The translations under genes were made by a program, and so were the position numbers. From positions 1 through 64,000 of the forward strand of contig CAZCZE010000009.1 of the NCBI GenBank assembly GCA_964503125.1: DNA of 64,000 nt, written 5' to 3'. Of this stretch, positions 37,736 to 46,570 are shown one piece after another. Source of the stretch: FEN-1219 sp964503125 (GTDB lineage: Bacteria > Pseudomonadota > Gammaproteobacteria > Steroidobacterales > Rariloculaceae). The number at the start of each line of letters is the position of its first letter. Position 1 is the stretch's first letter. Below the pieces are notes generated by a model. The model searched no databases, had not been told where the DNA came from, and was given only the letters and a program-made list of their open reading frames with translations.

Positions 37736-38520
37736 GCGCGCGCAACGCGGCAGCCCTGTGCGCGCTACTCGCGGCAGGCGCCGCGCTTGCGGGTTGCGGC
37801 GCCCAACAGGATGGAGCGGACGCCGACGGCGGCGCGGGCGCCGAGCAGACGAACCAGCTGCCCGACTGGGGCGGCATCTGGATCGCGGCCGGGCAGACCG
37901 CCGACATTTCCGGCTTCCCCGCGCCCAAGCCCATGAACGAGCTGTACCCGGTGGCAGGGTTCGACGCGCCATGGAACGAGGCGGGGCGCGCCAAGTTCGA
38001 AGCCATGTTGACCGGGAGCGGGAGCACGAGTCGCAAGGCCGGGGGCTGGGGCTATCCGATGATGATGAACGCCTCGGCGCCGATGCAGTTCTTGATCACG
38101 CCGGACGAGACGCTGATCGTCAACATGTACCGCGAAGTCCGGCACGTCTACACCGACGGGCGCAGCCTGCCGGCCGAGCAGGATCGCTGGGCCACCACGT
38201 GGGGCGACTCGGTCGGCCGCTGGGAAGGCGACACGCTCGTCGTCGATACGGTGTCGGTGCGCGATCCGCTGCGGTTCTTCTTTTTCGCGCCGCCGTTTTC
38301 GGAGCAGGCGCACTACGTGGAGCGATTGCGCAAGACCGACCCTGACCGCATCGAGCTGGAGATGACCGTCGAGGATCCCACGACGCTCACGGCGCCCTGG
38401 ACGGTCAAAGTCGCCTACGAGCGCGCGCCCCAGCTCGACCGCCTGATCCACGACGATTTCGACAACGACCGCACCGGGCTCGAGGATGGCGTCTTCACGA
38501 TCGAACCGCCGCAACCCTAG
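37732..38520 (+). CDS. Lipoprotein of unknown function, W-[DE]-G-[DE] family
   Basis: A 262-residue lipoprotein; lipobox GAALAGCG places the lipidated Cys near residue 22. Family motifs: HVYTDGRSLP, SVGRWEGDTLVVDTVSV and ERLRKTDPDRIELEMTVED. It follows the HH protein with an ATGA overlap and precedes the long-form paralog at 38539 by 18 bases, so the three form an operon. It is shorter than the long forms and lacks their C-terminal domain. Function unknown. Confidence 0.8.
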   Translation: MSARNAAALCALLAAGAALAGCGAQQDGADADGGAGAEQTNQLPDWGGIWIAAGQTADISGFPAPKPMNELYPVAGFDAPWNEAGRAKFEAMLTGSGSTSRKAGGWGYPMMMNASAPMQFLITPDETLIVNMYREVRHVYTDGRSLPAEQDRWATTWGDSVGRWEGDTLVVDTVSVRDPLRFFFFAPPFSEQAHYVERLRKTDPDRIELEMTVEDPTTLTAPWTVKVAYERAPQLDRLIHDDFDNDRTGLEDGVFTIEPPQP

Positions 38521-38538
38521 GGAGCGGCGCGCGCAACG

Positions 38539-40011
38539 ATGAATCGGCGGGCCCTCCTGCTCGCCGCCGCAGCAGGCTCGGCTCTCGCCGCGACCGCACG
38601 CGCGCAGATCGACGACTCGATTCGCGGCGCCGCGAGCGAGGCCAACCACTTCATCGCGACCCCGCGCGGCTGGCAGCACCCGCGCACGCCGTGGGGCGAG
38701 CCCGACCTTCAGGCCACGCTCGACATGATGCAGGCCTCGCGCGTGCCGCTCGAGCGTTGCGCCGACAGCTACTCGGGACGGCGGCTGCCGACGTTCCTGT
38801 TCGGCGATGCGGCCGGTGCCGGCGGCGGAGCGCGCGCTCGCCCGTGCGACATGCAAGAGGCGTGGCTCACGCAAGAAGAGTACGACCGGCGCATCGACGA
38901 GTGGCGTGGCCAGAGCGACGCGAGCCGGCAGGCGTTGGCCGAGGGCGATCTCGGCCGTTCGATGCGAACCGGCACGCTCGACCCCAACATTCCGCAGCGC
39001 CAGACGAGCCTCATCGTCGACCCGCCGAGCGGCTTGTTGCCCGCGCTGACGCCGGAAGGCAAGCGGCGAGCGCTCGCGATGCGCAGCGGCTGGACGTTGC
39101 CCGGCGAGAACCACACCTACGACGGGCCGCAGGACTTCGACAGCTGGGACCGCTGCGTCACGCGCGGTATGCCGTCGTCGATGATGCCGTACCGCTACAA
39201 CGGCGGTTTCACGATCGTACAGGCGCCGGGGTACGTCGTGTTCCAGCTCGAGATGATCCACGAGGCCCGCGTCATCCCCACGGACGGCCGCGCGCCGCTC
39301 CCGGCGGAGATCGAGCAGTACTTGGGCGAGCCGCGCGGCCGGTGGGAAGGGACCACGCTCGTCGTCGAGACGACGCACTATAAGGAAGGCCCGCCGCTCA
39401 TCAATTTGGGCGTCGTGGGCTCGCCGCCGGGCAATCGCTTCCCGTTGAGCCGCGAGATGAAGACGACGGAGCGCGTCGTGCGTCTCAACGCCGATTGGTG
39501 GCTCTACGAAATCACGACCGAGGATCCCGTCGTGCTCACGCGTCCGTTCACGGTGCGTTACCCGATGCGCAACGACGCGGCGTACTTCATGCCGGAGTAC
39601 GCGTGCCACGAGAACAACACGATCGTGCCGAACTACGTGCGGACGAACCGCCACGAGCGCGCGAATCCCGCGGCCCTACCCGAGGAGCCCGTCGAGGTGT
39701 CGCGCGAGCTCGCCGGCGCGCTCGAGGGACGCTGGGTCGGCCGGCCGCGCATCGTCACGCTCGACCTCGACATCGAGCTTACGTTCGTCAGGCGGTCGGA
39801 CACGGTCGTCGTCGGCCGTCTGCTCGGCACCACGCTCGGCGAGATCGGCCAACCGCTACGCAACGTCCGCATCGAGGACCGGGCGCTGCGCTTCGACTTG
39901 CCGAACTGGCAGCCGTGGGTGTTCGCCGGCGAGCTCGCCGATGACGGCACGATCGTCGGTGTCTTGAGCAGCGAGCAGGGCGGGGTGCCGGTGACCTTCA
40001 GGCGGCCGTAG
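38539..40011 (+). CDS. Exported protein of unknown function, long W-[DE]-G-[DE] form (paralog of 11944)
   Basis: A 490-residue exported protein, clearly paralogous along its whole length to the one at 11944-13431 (SEANHFIATPRGWQHPRTPW, GRWEGTTLVVETTHY, EYACHENNTI). The signal is twin-arginine-like (NRRALLLAAAAGSALA), unlike the Sec-type signal of its paralog. The C-terminal 100 residues form the same extra beta domain. It ends the 37361-40011 operon. A truncated cupin gene lies convergently next to it; the paralog also has a cupin neighbour. Confidence 0.8.
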   Translation: MNRRALLLAAAAGSALAATARAQIDDSIRGAASEANHFIATPRGWQHPRTPWGEPDLQATLDMMQASRVPLERCADSYSGRRLPTFLFGDAAGAGGGARARPCDMQEAWLTQEEYDRRIDEWRGQSDASRQALAEGDLGRSMRTGTLDPNIPQRQTSLIVDPPSGLLPALTPEGKRRALAMRSGWTLPGENHTYDGPQDFDSWDRCVTRGMPSSMMPYRYNGGFTIVQAPGYVVFQLEMIHEARVIPTDGRAPLPAEIEQYLGEPRGRWEGTTLVVETTHYKEGPPLINLGVVGSPPGNRFPLSREMKTTERVVRLNADWWLYEITTEDPVVLTRPFTVRYPMRNDAAYFMPEYACHENNTIVPNYVRTNRHERANPAALPEEPVEVSRELAGALEGRWVGRPRIVTLDLDIELTFVRRSDTVVVGRLLGTTLGEIGQPLRNVRIEDRALRFDLPNWQPWVFAGELADDGTIVGVLSSEQGGVPVTFRRP

Positions 40012-40022
40012 CGACCCTGCGC

Positions 40023-40376
40023 TCACTTCGGGCCGCGCCGGACGGCCGGGTACGGCGTGCCGTCGCGGTGCGTGTAGATAGCGGGCTTCTCTTCGGGCGG
40101 CGCGAAGAGATCGATGCCCGGGTAGTGAGTCGCGTCCGACGAAACGCGCGTGCCGACCTCGAGGACGACGGCGCGCGCTTGCGTGCGGTTCTGCAGGCAA
40201 TGCCCGTTCGTGTCGCCGGCCTTGAAGCCGGCCGCGTCTCCGGCGCGCAAAGTCTCGGAGCCCTCGTCGCTCACGAGCGTGACCTCGCCCTCGAGCACGT
40301 AGACGAGCTCGTCGGATTCGGTGTGCCAGTGACGTTGGCTCGACCACGCGCCGGGCGGCAGCGTCAGAAAATTCAC
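40023..40376 (-). CDS. Cupin protein, probably 5'-truncated
   Basis: At least 117 residues of a small cupin with the metal motif RHWHTESDELVYVLEGEVTL and second motif DAAGFKAGDTNGHCLQN. The only canonical start is GTG at 40376. The frame upstream still matches the family (KLGDAAGLTQFG), yet it has no start codon and runs into the stop of the permease at 40426. The original N-terminus seems lost. It may still be translated from GTG or from a rare start. Members of this group are usually intact at about 150-160 residues. Confidence 0.65.
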   Translation of the reverse strand: MNFLTLPPGAWSSQRHWHTESDELVYVLEGEVTLVSDEGSETLRAGDAAGFKAGDTNGHCLQNRTQARAVVLEVGTRVSSDATHYPGIDLFAPPEEKPAIYTHRDGTPYPAVRRGPK

Positions 40377-40425
40377 GCCGAATTGGGTGAGGCCCGCCGC
40401 GTCGCCGAGCTTGCGGCGTTCTAAA

Positions 40426-42960
40426 CTACTCGCACCGCAGCGCTTCGGTCGGCTCGATCCGGGACGCGCGCCGCGCCGGGAGCCAGGCGCCCGCGAGCAC
40501 GACTGCGGCGAGCACAGCCACCGCCGCGCCGAGCACGACCGGGTCTCGTCCCGACATGCCGAACAACACCGACTCCGCGACGCGGCCGAGCGCGAGCGCC
40601 GCGACGAGGCCGGCGCCGGCGCCGATCAGCGCCATCACGCCGACTTGCTTGAGCACCATCGCGCGGAGCCGCTTAGGCGCCGCGCCGAGCGCGAGCCTAA
40701 GGCCGAGCTCGCGCGTGCGCTGCGTGACGTTGTAGGCGAGCACGCCGTAGAGCCCAATGCCCGCGAGCAGCGTCGCAAGCGCCGCGAAGCCCGCGGAGAG
40801 CATCGACAACAGCCGATCGACATAGACCGCTTCCTGCACCGTCACGACCAGGGTCTTGAGATTGGTGACCGGGACCTCGGGATCGAACTCTGCGACGAGG
40901 CGCGGGATCGTCGCGAGCAGCGCTTCAGGGTCCACTCCCGCGCGCAGGTAATAGAACATCGCCTGGACGCCGCCCGCGACCTGGTAGCGCGAGACGTAGA
41001 CGACCGCCTCGGTCTCGCCCTTGACCGAGGTGTGCTTCGAATCGGCGACGATGCCGACGATCTCGAACGGATAGCTCGTCGGCGCCGTGCCGCCGCCAAG
41101 TCGCCCGCCGACGTCCGTGACGTTGAATCGGCGCGCGAAGGTTTCGTTGACGATGACGACCTGCGGCGCGCCGGCGGTATCGCTATCCGTAAACAGGCGC
41201 CCGGCCCGCAATGGAATACCGAGCGCTGTGAAGAAATCGGTGCCGATCATGCCGATCGCAGCGGTCGTGTTGGCACCGGCCGTGGTCTCGAAGCCCTCGA
41301 CGGACCACGGCTGGCGCAGTGCGAAGTCCCCGAGCAAGGGAATCGCCGAGCTGCCGACGCTGACGACGCCCGGTTGCTCGGCCAATGTCTCCTCGAGACG
41401 GTCGTAGAAATCCGCCAGTCGATCGGGGCTGTACGCGTTCAGGCGCGGCGAAACGCTGAAGCTCAAGACCGAGTCGACGTCGACGCCGAGATCCTGTCTC
41501 GCGACGTTCATGAGGCTCTTCGTGAACAACCCCGCGAGCACGAGCAATAGCAGCGAGAACGCGATTTGCGCCGTCGTGAGCGCGCCGCGAAAGCGCAGCG
41601 CGGCGCGGCCGCCGCCGGACCGCGCCTGCGCCTTCATGGCCAGCGCCGGGTTGGCGTCGCTGACGCGCAAGGCGGGTACCAGGCCGAACACGACCACCGT
41701 CACGAGCGACGCGCCCGCGGCGAACAGCATTGCGGTGGAGCTCAACTCGGGCGCGAGCCCGCTAACGAGACCCACGGGCAGCAGTGCGGTGATGAGCCGC
41801 ACGACGAGCGCCGCCACGAGCAAGCTCGCAAGGCCGCCGATCGCGATGAGCACGAACGACTCCGTGAGCAGCTGCTTTACGAGCCAGCCGCGGCTCGCGC
41901 CGAGGGCCGCGCGCGTGGCCATTTCACCGGCCCGCGCCGCGCCGCGCGCGAGCAGCAGATTCGCGATGTTCACGCAGACGATGAGCAGCACGAGCACCGT
42001 CACGCCTAGCAGCAACGTCAGCGGCCGTCCCGCCGTGGCGGGAAGATTGCTTTGCCCCTGGGCGCCCGGCGAGAACGCGATTTGTCGCGCGCGAAATTGC
42101 TCTTCCATCCCCGCGGGGATCGGCTGCCCAGGACGCTGCTGGGCAGTCAATGCCGGCCACTCGACCTCGTTGAGAATGCCGGAGTAGACGACGTTGAGCT
42201 CGGTAGCCGCGCGCTCCAGCGTGACCCCGGGCGCGAGCCGCGCGAAGAGATAGAGCCAGTAGCCCTGGCGGCCCCGCGGGTCCTCGAACAACGCGGGCCC
42301 GCTGAGGCCCGAATTGATTACCGGCGCCATCGTCAACGGCACGAAGACGTCCGCGCGAACCTGCATGTTCGTGCCTCTGAAGCCCGCCGGCGCGATGCCG
42401 ACGATCTCGAGCGTTTGACCGTTGACCTTGAGTGTCTTGCCTACGACGCTCGGATCGCCGCCGAGACCGCGCTGCCAGTATTCGTGGCTGAGCACGGCCA
42501 CGGCTGCTTCGCCGACGAGCGGGTCATCGCTGGGCCCAATGAGGCGCCCAAGCGCGGGCCTGATGTTCAACACTTCGAAGTAGGTGCCGGAGACGAACCA
42601 GCCGCGGCCCGACGTGGGCCGATCGTCGAAGCTCAAGTTGGCGAGGAAATCCACGTGTGCCGCTAGACCCACGAAGCCGCTCTGCGCATTTTCGAGATCG
42701 CGGAACATCGGGTACGTGAACTGAGCCTCGCGGTTGCCGAGCCCGAGATCCTGGGTGCCACCGCCGGGTTTCGGCCCCGGCGCCGCGAGGTTCACGAGCC
42801 GCTCGGGCTCAGGGATAGGCAGCGGCCGCACGAGGATCTGGTGGTACAGCGAGAACATCGCCGTCGTGGCGCCTAGCCCAAGCGCGAGCATGAGGATCAC
42901 GACGACCGAGAGTCCCGGACGCAGCTTGAGCTGACGCAACGCGTGCTTGATTTGGCTCAC
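40426..42960 (-). CDS. ADOP-type ABC transporter permease
   Basis: An 844-residue permease of the same family as those at 928 and 34551. GTG at 42960 is preferred because AGGGGG lies just upstream; an ATG 13 codons earlier has no ribosome site. The N-terminal helix is LSVVVILMLALGLGATTAMF. Later FtsX segments contain ARAGEMATRAALGASRGWL and a C-terminal GLYGVLAYNVTQRTRELGLR. No ATPase gene adjoins it. The substrate is unknown. Confidence 0.85.
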   Translation of the reverse strand: MSQIKHALRQLKLRPGLSVVVILMLALGLGATTAMFSLYHQILVRPLPIPEPERLVNLAAPGPKPGGGTQDLGLGNREAQFTYPMFRDLENAQSGFVGLAAHVDFLANLSFDDRPTSGRGWFVSGTYFEVLNIRPALGRLIGPSDDPLVGEAAVAVLSHEYWQRGLGGDPSVVGKTLKVNGQTLEIVGIAPAGFRGTNMQVRADVFVPLTMAPVINSGLSGPALFEDPRGRQGYWLYLFARLAPGVTLERAATELNVVYSGILNEVEWPALTAQQRPGQPIPAGMEEQFRARQIAFSPGAQGQSNLPATAGRPLTLLLGVTVLVLLIVCVNIANLLLARGAARAGEMATRAALGASRGWLVKQLLTESFVLIAIGGLASLLVAALVVRLITALLPVGLVSGLAPELSSTAMLFAAGASLVTVVVFGLVPALRVSDANPALAMKAQARSGGGRAALRFRGALTTAQIAFSLLLLVLAGLFTKSLMNVARQDLGVDVDSVLSFSVSPRLNAYSPDRLADFYDRLEETLAEQPGVVSVGSSAIPLLGDFALRQPWSVEGFETTAGANTTAAIGMIGTDFFTALGIPLRAGRLFTDSDTAGAPQVVIVNETFARRFNVTDVGGRLGGGTAPTSYPFEIVGIVADSKHTSVKGETEAVVYVSRYQVAGGVQAMFYYLRAGVDPEALLATIPRLVAEFDPEVPVTNLKTLVVTVQEAVYVDRLLSMLSAGFAALATLLAGIGLYGVLAYNVTQRTRELGLRLALGAAPKRLRAMVLKQVGVMALIGAGAGLVAALALGRVAESVLFGMSGRDPVVLGAAVAVLAAVVLAGAWLPARRASRIEPTEALRCE

Positions 42961-43198
42961 GATTCCCCCTGACCCCCGCGTGAGTTCCTGGGTCAGCATT
43001 CCAAGTGCCGTGCCAACGCGGGCCGTGCCCTAAGTCGTTGTTTTGCGTCGGGGGCGCAGCTCGACCGGCCGGTCGAGGCGCGCGCCGGCGTCCCGCAATT
43101 GGGCTGAGCGTCCCGGTTTCGCTACTACGGTACTATCCTCCCTATTCCGACAACGACGAGTCCCGTCCGGAAAACAATCACAACGGAGGAGGAATCCG

Positions 43199-44122
43199 GT
43201 GAAGCGTTTTACTCTCTCGTGGATCGTGCTTTCGACTGCGGCGCTGGCGCCCGCAGCGGCCTTCGCACAGCCGGCCTCCAACCAGCAGGTCTCCTGCGTG
43301 CGCGGCGGATTGCAGCGCGCGGTCAACCTCTACATCGACGCGCAGACCAAAGGCGATACGTCGGGCCTGCCGTTAGCGGCTGGGCTCGGCTACGTCGAGA
43401 ACATGGCACCGAAGGCGATCGCCGAGGGGCTCATCAGCACGCCGCTCAAGATCGACCATCACATGAGCTTGCTCGACGAGTCGACGTGCCAAACGTTCAC
43501 CGAGGCTATCGTCACGGATGCCGCGAAGCCGTACGTGCTCGGCACGCGCATGCGCATCAACCACGACAAGATCGCCGAGATCGAGATCCTCTGGACGACG
43601 ACGGGCTATTGGCTGTTCAACGCCGATAACTATCTGAAGTACTCCTCGACGGAGGACTGGGGCCCGATCCCGGCCGAGCGGCGCGATTCGCGCGGCACTT
43701 TGGTCGCGGCCGCCAACGCCTACCTCGACGCGTTCCTCGAAGGGAAGATCGACCAGGTGCCGTGGGGCTTCCCCTGCGTGCGCGTCGAAGGGGGCATGTA
43801 CACGGGCCGAGGAACCCCGACCGACAGCTGCGAGGTCGGCGTGCCGGCCGGCGTGAACATCGCGAACCGCCGTTTCGTCGTCGACGAGGTCATCGGCTCG
43901 GTCGTCGTGTACTGCACGTTCGGCGCGGGTGGCCCGAACGGCGGCAGTGGCGCGCCCGACACGCACCTGTTCCGCGTCGAGAACGGCAAGCTGCGCTACG
44001 TGCACACGCTGACACACTTGTTGCAGGCGGCCTTCCGCGGCGGCGGTGGCGGCGGTGGCGCTCAGGGCGGTGGCGCTCAGGGCGGTGGCGGGCAGGGCGG
44101 TGGGCAAAACCCCCGGCAGTAA
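43199..44122 (+). CDS. Exported DUF8021-like (NTF2-fold) protein with a Gly/Gln-rich tail
   Basis: A 307-residue exported protein. GTG at 43199 has GGAGGAGG six bases upstream, followed by a signal peptide ending AAAFAQ. The body contains two similar halves: LQRAVNLYIDAQTKGDT... and VAAANAYLDAFLEGKIDQVPW. It ends with PDTHLFRVENGKLRYVHTLT, a pattern I associate with DUF8021 and NTF2-like folds, though the assignment is tentative. The last 30 residues are GGG-AQ repeats encoded by tandem DNA repeats. Function unknown. Confidence 0.65.
   Translation: MKRFTLSWIVLSTAALAPAAAFAQPASNQQVSCVRGGLQRAVNLYIDAQTKGDTSGLPLAAGLGYVENMAPKAIAEGLISTPLKIDHHMSLLDESTCQTFTEAIVTDAAKPYVLGTRMRINHDKIAEIEILWTTTGYWLFNADNYLKYSSTEDWGPIPAERRDSRGTLVAAANAYLDAFLEGKIDQVPWGFPCVRVEGGMYTGRGTPTDSCEVGVPAGVNIANRRFVVDEVIGSVVVYCTFGAGGPNGGSGAPDTHLFRVENGKLRYVHTLTHLLQAAFRGGGGGGGAQGGGAQGGGGQGGGQNPRQ
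44060..44104 (+). repeat. 15-bp tandem repeat encoding the Gly/Gln-rich tail
   Basis: The unit gctcagggcggtggc occurs at 44060-44074 and 44075-44089 and, changed, at 44090-44104. It keeps the reading frame, so the number of units can vary without damage. Confidence 0.8.
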
Positions 44123-44142
44123 CTTCGCCTAGCGCGCGCCGG

Positions 44143-44766
44143 CTACTCCCTGACGCACCGGACCGCGAGCGCCATCTGCTCCTCGCCGTCGCTTTGACGA
44201 TAGAAGCCCGTGCTGCCGCGGCCGAAGTTGTAGAACCACGCGCCGGCCGCGCTGCTCGCCGATGCCGACCAGTAGAAGCCGTGGGCTTTCAAATCGTCGT
44301 ACCGACCGTCTTGGGCGGCGCGGCCGCCGCCGAGGATTGCGTTGAACCCGGAGCTGCCTCCTCTGAGCAGCGCCTCGTAGGCCGCTTTGCCTCGGTCGTC
44401 CGAATCGTCGGCGATGCCACCGTAGTGTCTGGCCAGCTCGCGCCAGTCGTCGTCCGTCGGTAGCCGCCACCCATCGCCGAGCGATCGACACGCGCTCTGC
44501 GCGGCCTGCCAGGTGTACAGGCGGCCATAGCGACGGCAGTTCCGTTCCGCGTCGCGATAGCAATACGACTCGGCCGTCGCGAGATTCAGATTTTCCGTCT
44601 GCCAGTCTTTGCCGTCCGGCATGCGTTTGACCACAGGGTGTGTTCCATCTTGCGCTGAGCCTTGCGCCGCGCCGGACGTGCCGAACCACGCGAGCGCAAT
44701 CCCGAAGGCGATCGCGAGAATGCGATCTCGGGTGGACGTAAGCGCTTGGTCTGAAGCGGTGTTCAT
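44143..44766 (-). CDS. Exported FISUMP-domain protein
   Basis: A 207-residue protein with an N-terminal hydrophobic signal or anchor (ILAIAFGIALAWFGTSG). The rest matches the 'Fibrobacter succinogenes major paralogous' (FISUMP) domain: WQTENLNLATAESYCY, GRLYTWQAAQSACRSLG, GWRLPTDDDWRELARHYGG and FYWSASASSAAGAWFYNF. The domain has a C-type-lectin-like fold and is usually exported or surface-exposed. Function in this setting is unknown. It converges on the DUF8021-like gene. Confidence 0.8.
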   Translation of the reverse strand: MNTASDQALTSTRDRILAIAFGIALAWFGTSGAAQGSAQDGTHPVVKRMPDGKDWQTENLNLATAESYCYRDAERNCRRYGRLYTWQAAQSACRSLGDGWRLPTDDDWRELARHYGGIADDSDDRGKAAYEALLRGGSSGFNAILGGGRAAQDGRYDDLKAHGFYWSASASSAAGAWFYNFGRGSTGFYRQSDGEEQMALAVRCVRE

Positions 44767-44925
44767 GGTGAACCGAGCTCGAAAGGGCTCGAAAACTAGA
44801 ACCTTGGCGGTGCAGGAAGTCTAGCGCGAACTCGTCTTCGAATTTCTCGTTAACAACAAGGGATAGTCGTGATCTCTGCCCGGCGAGCTGCCGGTATCGT
44901 CGTCTATCTCGGCGTCCGGTCAATA

Positions 44926-44940
44926 TACGTCATTGACGTA
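44926..44940. promoter_or_regulatory. Perfect 7-bp dyad: likely toxin-antitoxin operator
   Basis: TACGTCA-T-TGACGTA lies over the -35 element of the toxin-antitoxin promoter. A third GACGTAT half-site follows at 44951-44957. HigA-type antitoxins repress their own operon through dyads of this kind, so autoregulation is likely. Confidence 0.6.
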
Positions 44941-44960
44941 ATACGGCGGAGACGTATAAT
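44933..44960 (+). promoter_or_regulatory. Strong sigma-70 promoter of the HigBA-like operon
   Basis: TTGACG (-35) and a perfect TATAAT (-10, 44955-44960) are 16 bases apart. Transcription should begin near 44967, which lies downstream of the ATG at 44959 and about at the ATG at 44965. Translation may therefore start at 44965 on an almost leaderless message. Confidence 0.6.
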
Positions 44961-45277
44961 GACGATGTTTGTGTTTATCGAGACGAATCTTTTCACGCGC
45001 CTTGCCGAAAAGCGCCTATCCGATGATGCCTTGGCGCAGCTGCAGCGCTACCTCAACGAGAATCCGGAGGCTGGAGACATCATTCGCGGTTTCGGGTGGA
45101 GTGCGAAAGCTCCGCTGGGGAGCAGTCGGACGCGGGAAGCGCGGTGGTTTTCGAATCATCTACTACCTGAGGTCCAAGCAAGGCGAGATCTGGTTGTTGA
45201 CTCTCTATGCGAAGAACGTCGCCGAGAGCATCTCGATCCAGCTTCTAGGGAAGATCAAGGCGGAGATTGATGGCTAG
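44959..45277 (+). pseudogene. RelE/HigB-type toxin gene with a +1 frameshift
   Basis: The first frame (ATG 44959 or 44965) gives FVFIETNLFTRLAEKRLSDD and a NENPEAGDIIRG segment. The second frame continues as SGGVRKLRWGAVGRGKRGGF, then IIYYLRSKQGEIWLLTLYAK and a late IKAEIDG. Together they make a full RelE/HigB ribosome-dependent RNase of about 105 residues, with the conserved K-RW-GRGKRGG basic core. One extra T near 45095 in GGTTTCGGG breaks the frame. This may be a real inactivating mutation, a sequencing error or, less likely, programmed frameshifting. It overlaps the antitoxin gene by eight bases. Confidence 0.7.
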
Positions 45278-45542
45278 CCGAAAACGAAACGTTGGGGTCG
45301 AGATCCTGGAGGGAATTCGCGAGATCAAGCGAGGCGAGCACGGGCGCGTGACCACGATTCCGTCGGTAGCCGGCATTCGCGAGAAGACCGGGCTGTCGCA
45401 GTCCGTGTTCGCAAGGCTGCTCGGTGTTTCGGTTCGAACACTGCAGGAATGGGAGCAGGGCCGACGTGCACCCTCCGGTGCGGCGCGCACGCTTCTCATG
45501 ATCGCGGCCAAGAACCCGCGTGCTCTCTTGGACGTGGCCTAG
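45270..45542 (+). CDS. HigA-like antitoxin (XRE-family HTH)
   Basis: A 90-residue protein with an XRE helix-turn-helix: TGLSQSVFARLLGVSVRTLQ followed by EWEQGRRAPSGAA. The order toxin then antitoxin is that of higBA. The ATG at 45270 overlaps the toxin stop (ATGGCTAG) and has GGAG a few bases upstream. It should neutralise the toxin and repress the operon at the dyad near 44926. It remains intact although the toxin is shifted, as expected for a decaying system. Confidence 0.8.
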   Translation: MASRKRNVGVEILEGIREIKRGEHGRVTTIPSVAGIREKTGLSQSVFARLLGVSVRTLQEWEQGRRAPSGAARTLLMIAAKNPRALLDVA

Positions 45543-45719
45543 GAGCGCGGAGAGGGTGTGAATGTACGCGTGATTACGCCTCGCGGCCTGGTAATGAGCC
45601 AGGCGTCAAGTCTTGTTCAAGGCGGGCGTGAAAACGCCGTCGGTTGGTATTATTCTTTGGGCCACTGTCCTTTCGCATGAGCAAGCGCCATTCATGGCCG
45701 CAAGCAGGAGGATGACCCG

Positions 45720-46169
45720 ATGCTGAAGCTCACAGTTGCCGTATTGGCTGTCGCACTCGCGGGCACCGCCAGTGCAGCCGGCTGGCGCTCGATGCGTGTC
45801 GACGGGAGCAGCGAGAGCGGCTTCCAAGAATCCGTGGCTGCGCTCCAAGCGAAGCTGCCGGAGGTGCGTCGCTACGTGTTCGCGCTGGCGCTGCAAGACA
45901 TCTGGGTTCAAGGGGCAAAGGGCGCCGAAGCCGAGCAGCGCGAATACACGGCCAGCGAGTATTTTCGGCAGCTCGACGGCTTAGGGTACAAAGAGGTCGT
46001 CACGCTCACGGACGCGACCGGCGACACCGCAGACATGCGCTTCCGGCGGGTCCACGTACATCTGTACAGCCCATCGCGCGCGGCGAGGCAGGTGTGGAGC
46101 TACACGCAGGTGAGGGAGGACCAAACGGAACGAGTCAATGGCTGCCGGGGCGGCCCGCAGGCTTGTTGA
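45720..46169 (+). CDS. Small exported protein (DUF6694-like)
   Basis: A 149-residue exported protein. AGGAGG stands eight bases before the ATG at 45720. The signal peptide is LTVAVLAVALAGTASAAG. VDGSSESGFQESVAALQAKL and a following TASEYFRQLDGLGYKEVV resemble the unknown family DUF6694, although it lacks that family's lipobox. The C-terminal 40 residues are not recognised. The gap 46170-46432 after it (263 bases, lower GC) shows no gene or clear signal. Confidence 0.6.
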   Translation: MLKLTVAVLAVALAGTASAAGWRSMRVDGSSESGFQESVAALQAKLPEVRRYVFALALQDIWVQGAKGAEAEQREYTASEYFRQLDGLGYKEVVTLTDATGDTADMRFRRVHVHLYSPSRAARQVWSYTQVREDQTERVNGCRGGPQAC

Positions 46170-46430
46170 GCTCGATTACTACTTCGACGACGACTAGCGT
46201 AGCGCGAGCACACGCGGCGCAACCATGCATCGACCCATGCAACGAGGGCGGCACGCACTCTCGTGATGAGCCGCAGTACTCGACCGCGCAAGGAACCAAA
46301 ACCCGTTGGTTCGCGAGCCACGTTTTATTGTTTGACGGGCTAACTATCGGGGGCTCACGCGCCGAGTTCTGCGCTACTGGAGTATGTACTGATCGAGTTA
46401 CGGCCCTGTAAGCCGCGCCAGTGTTTGGGG

Positions 46431-46522
<92 letters not shown>

Positions 46523-46570
46523 GCCGCGCAGTTTACTGGCAAGCGGCGGCGAGCGGCAACGACGCGAGCG

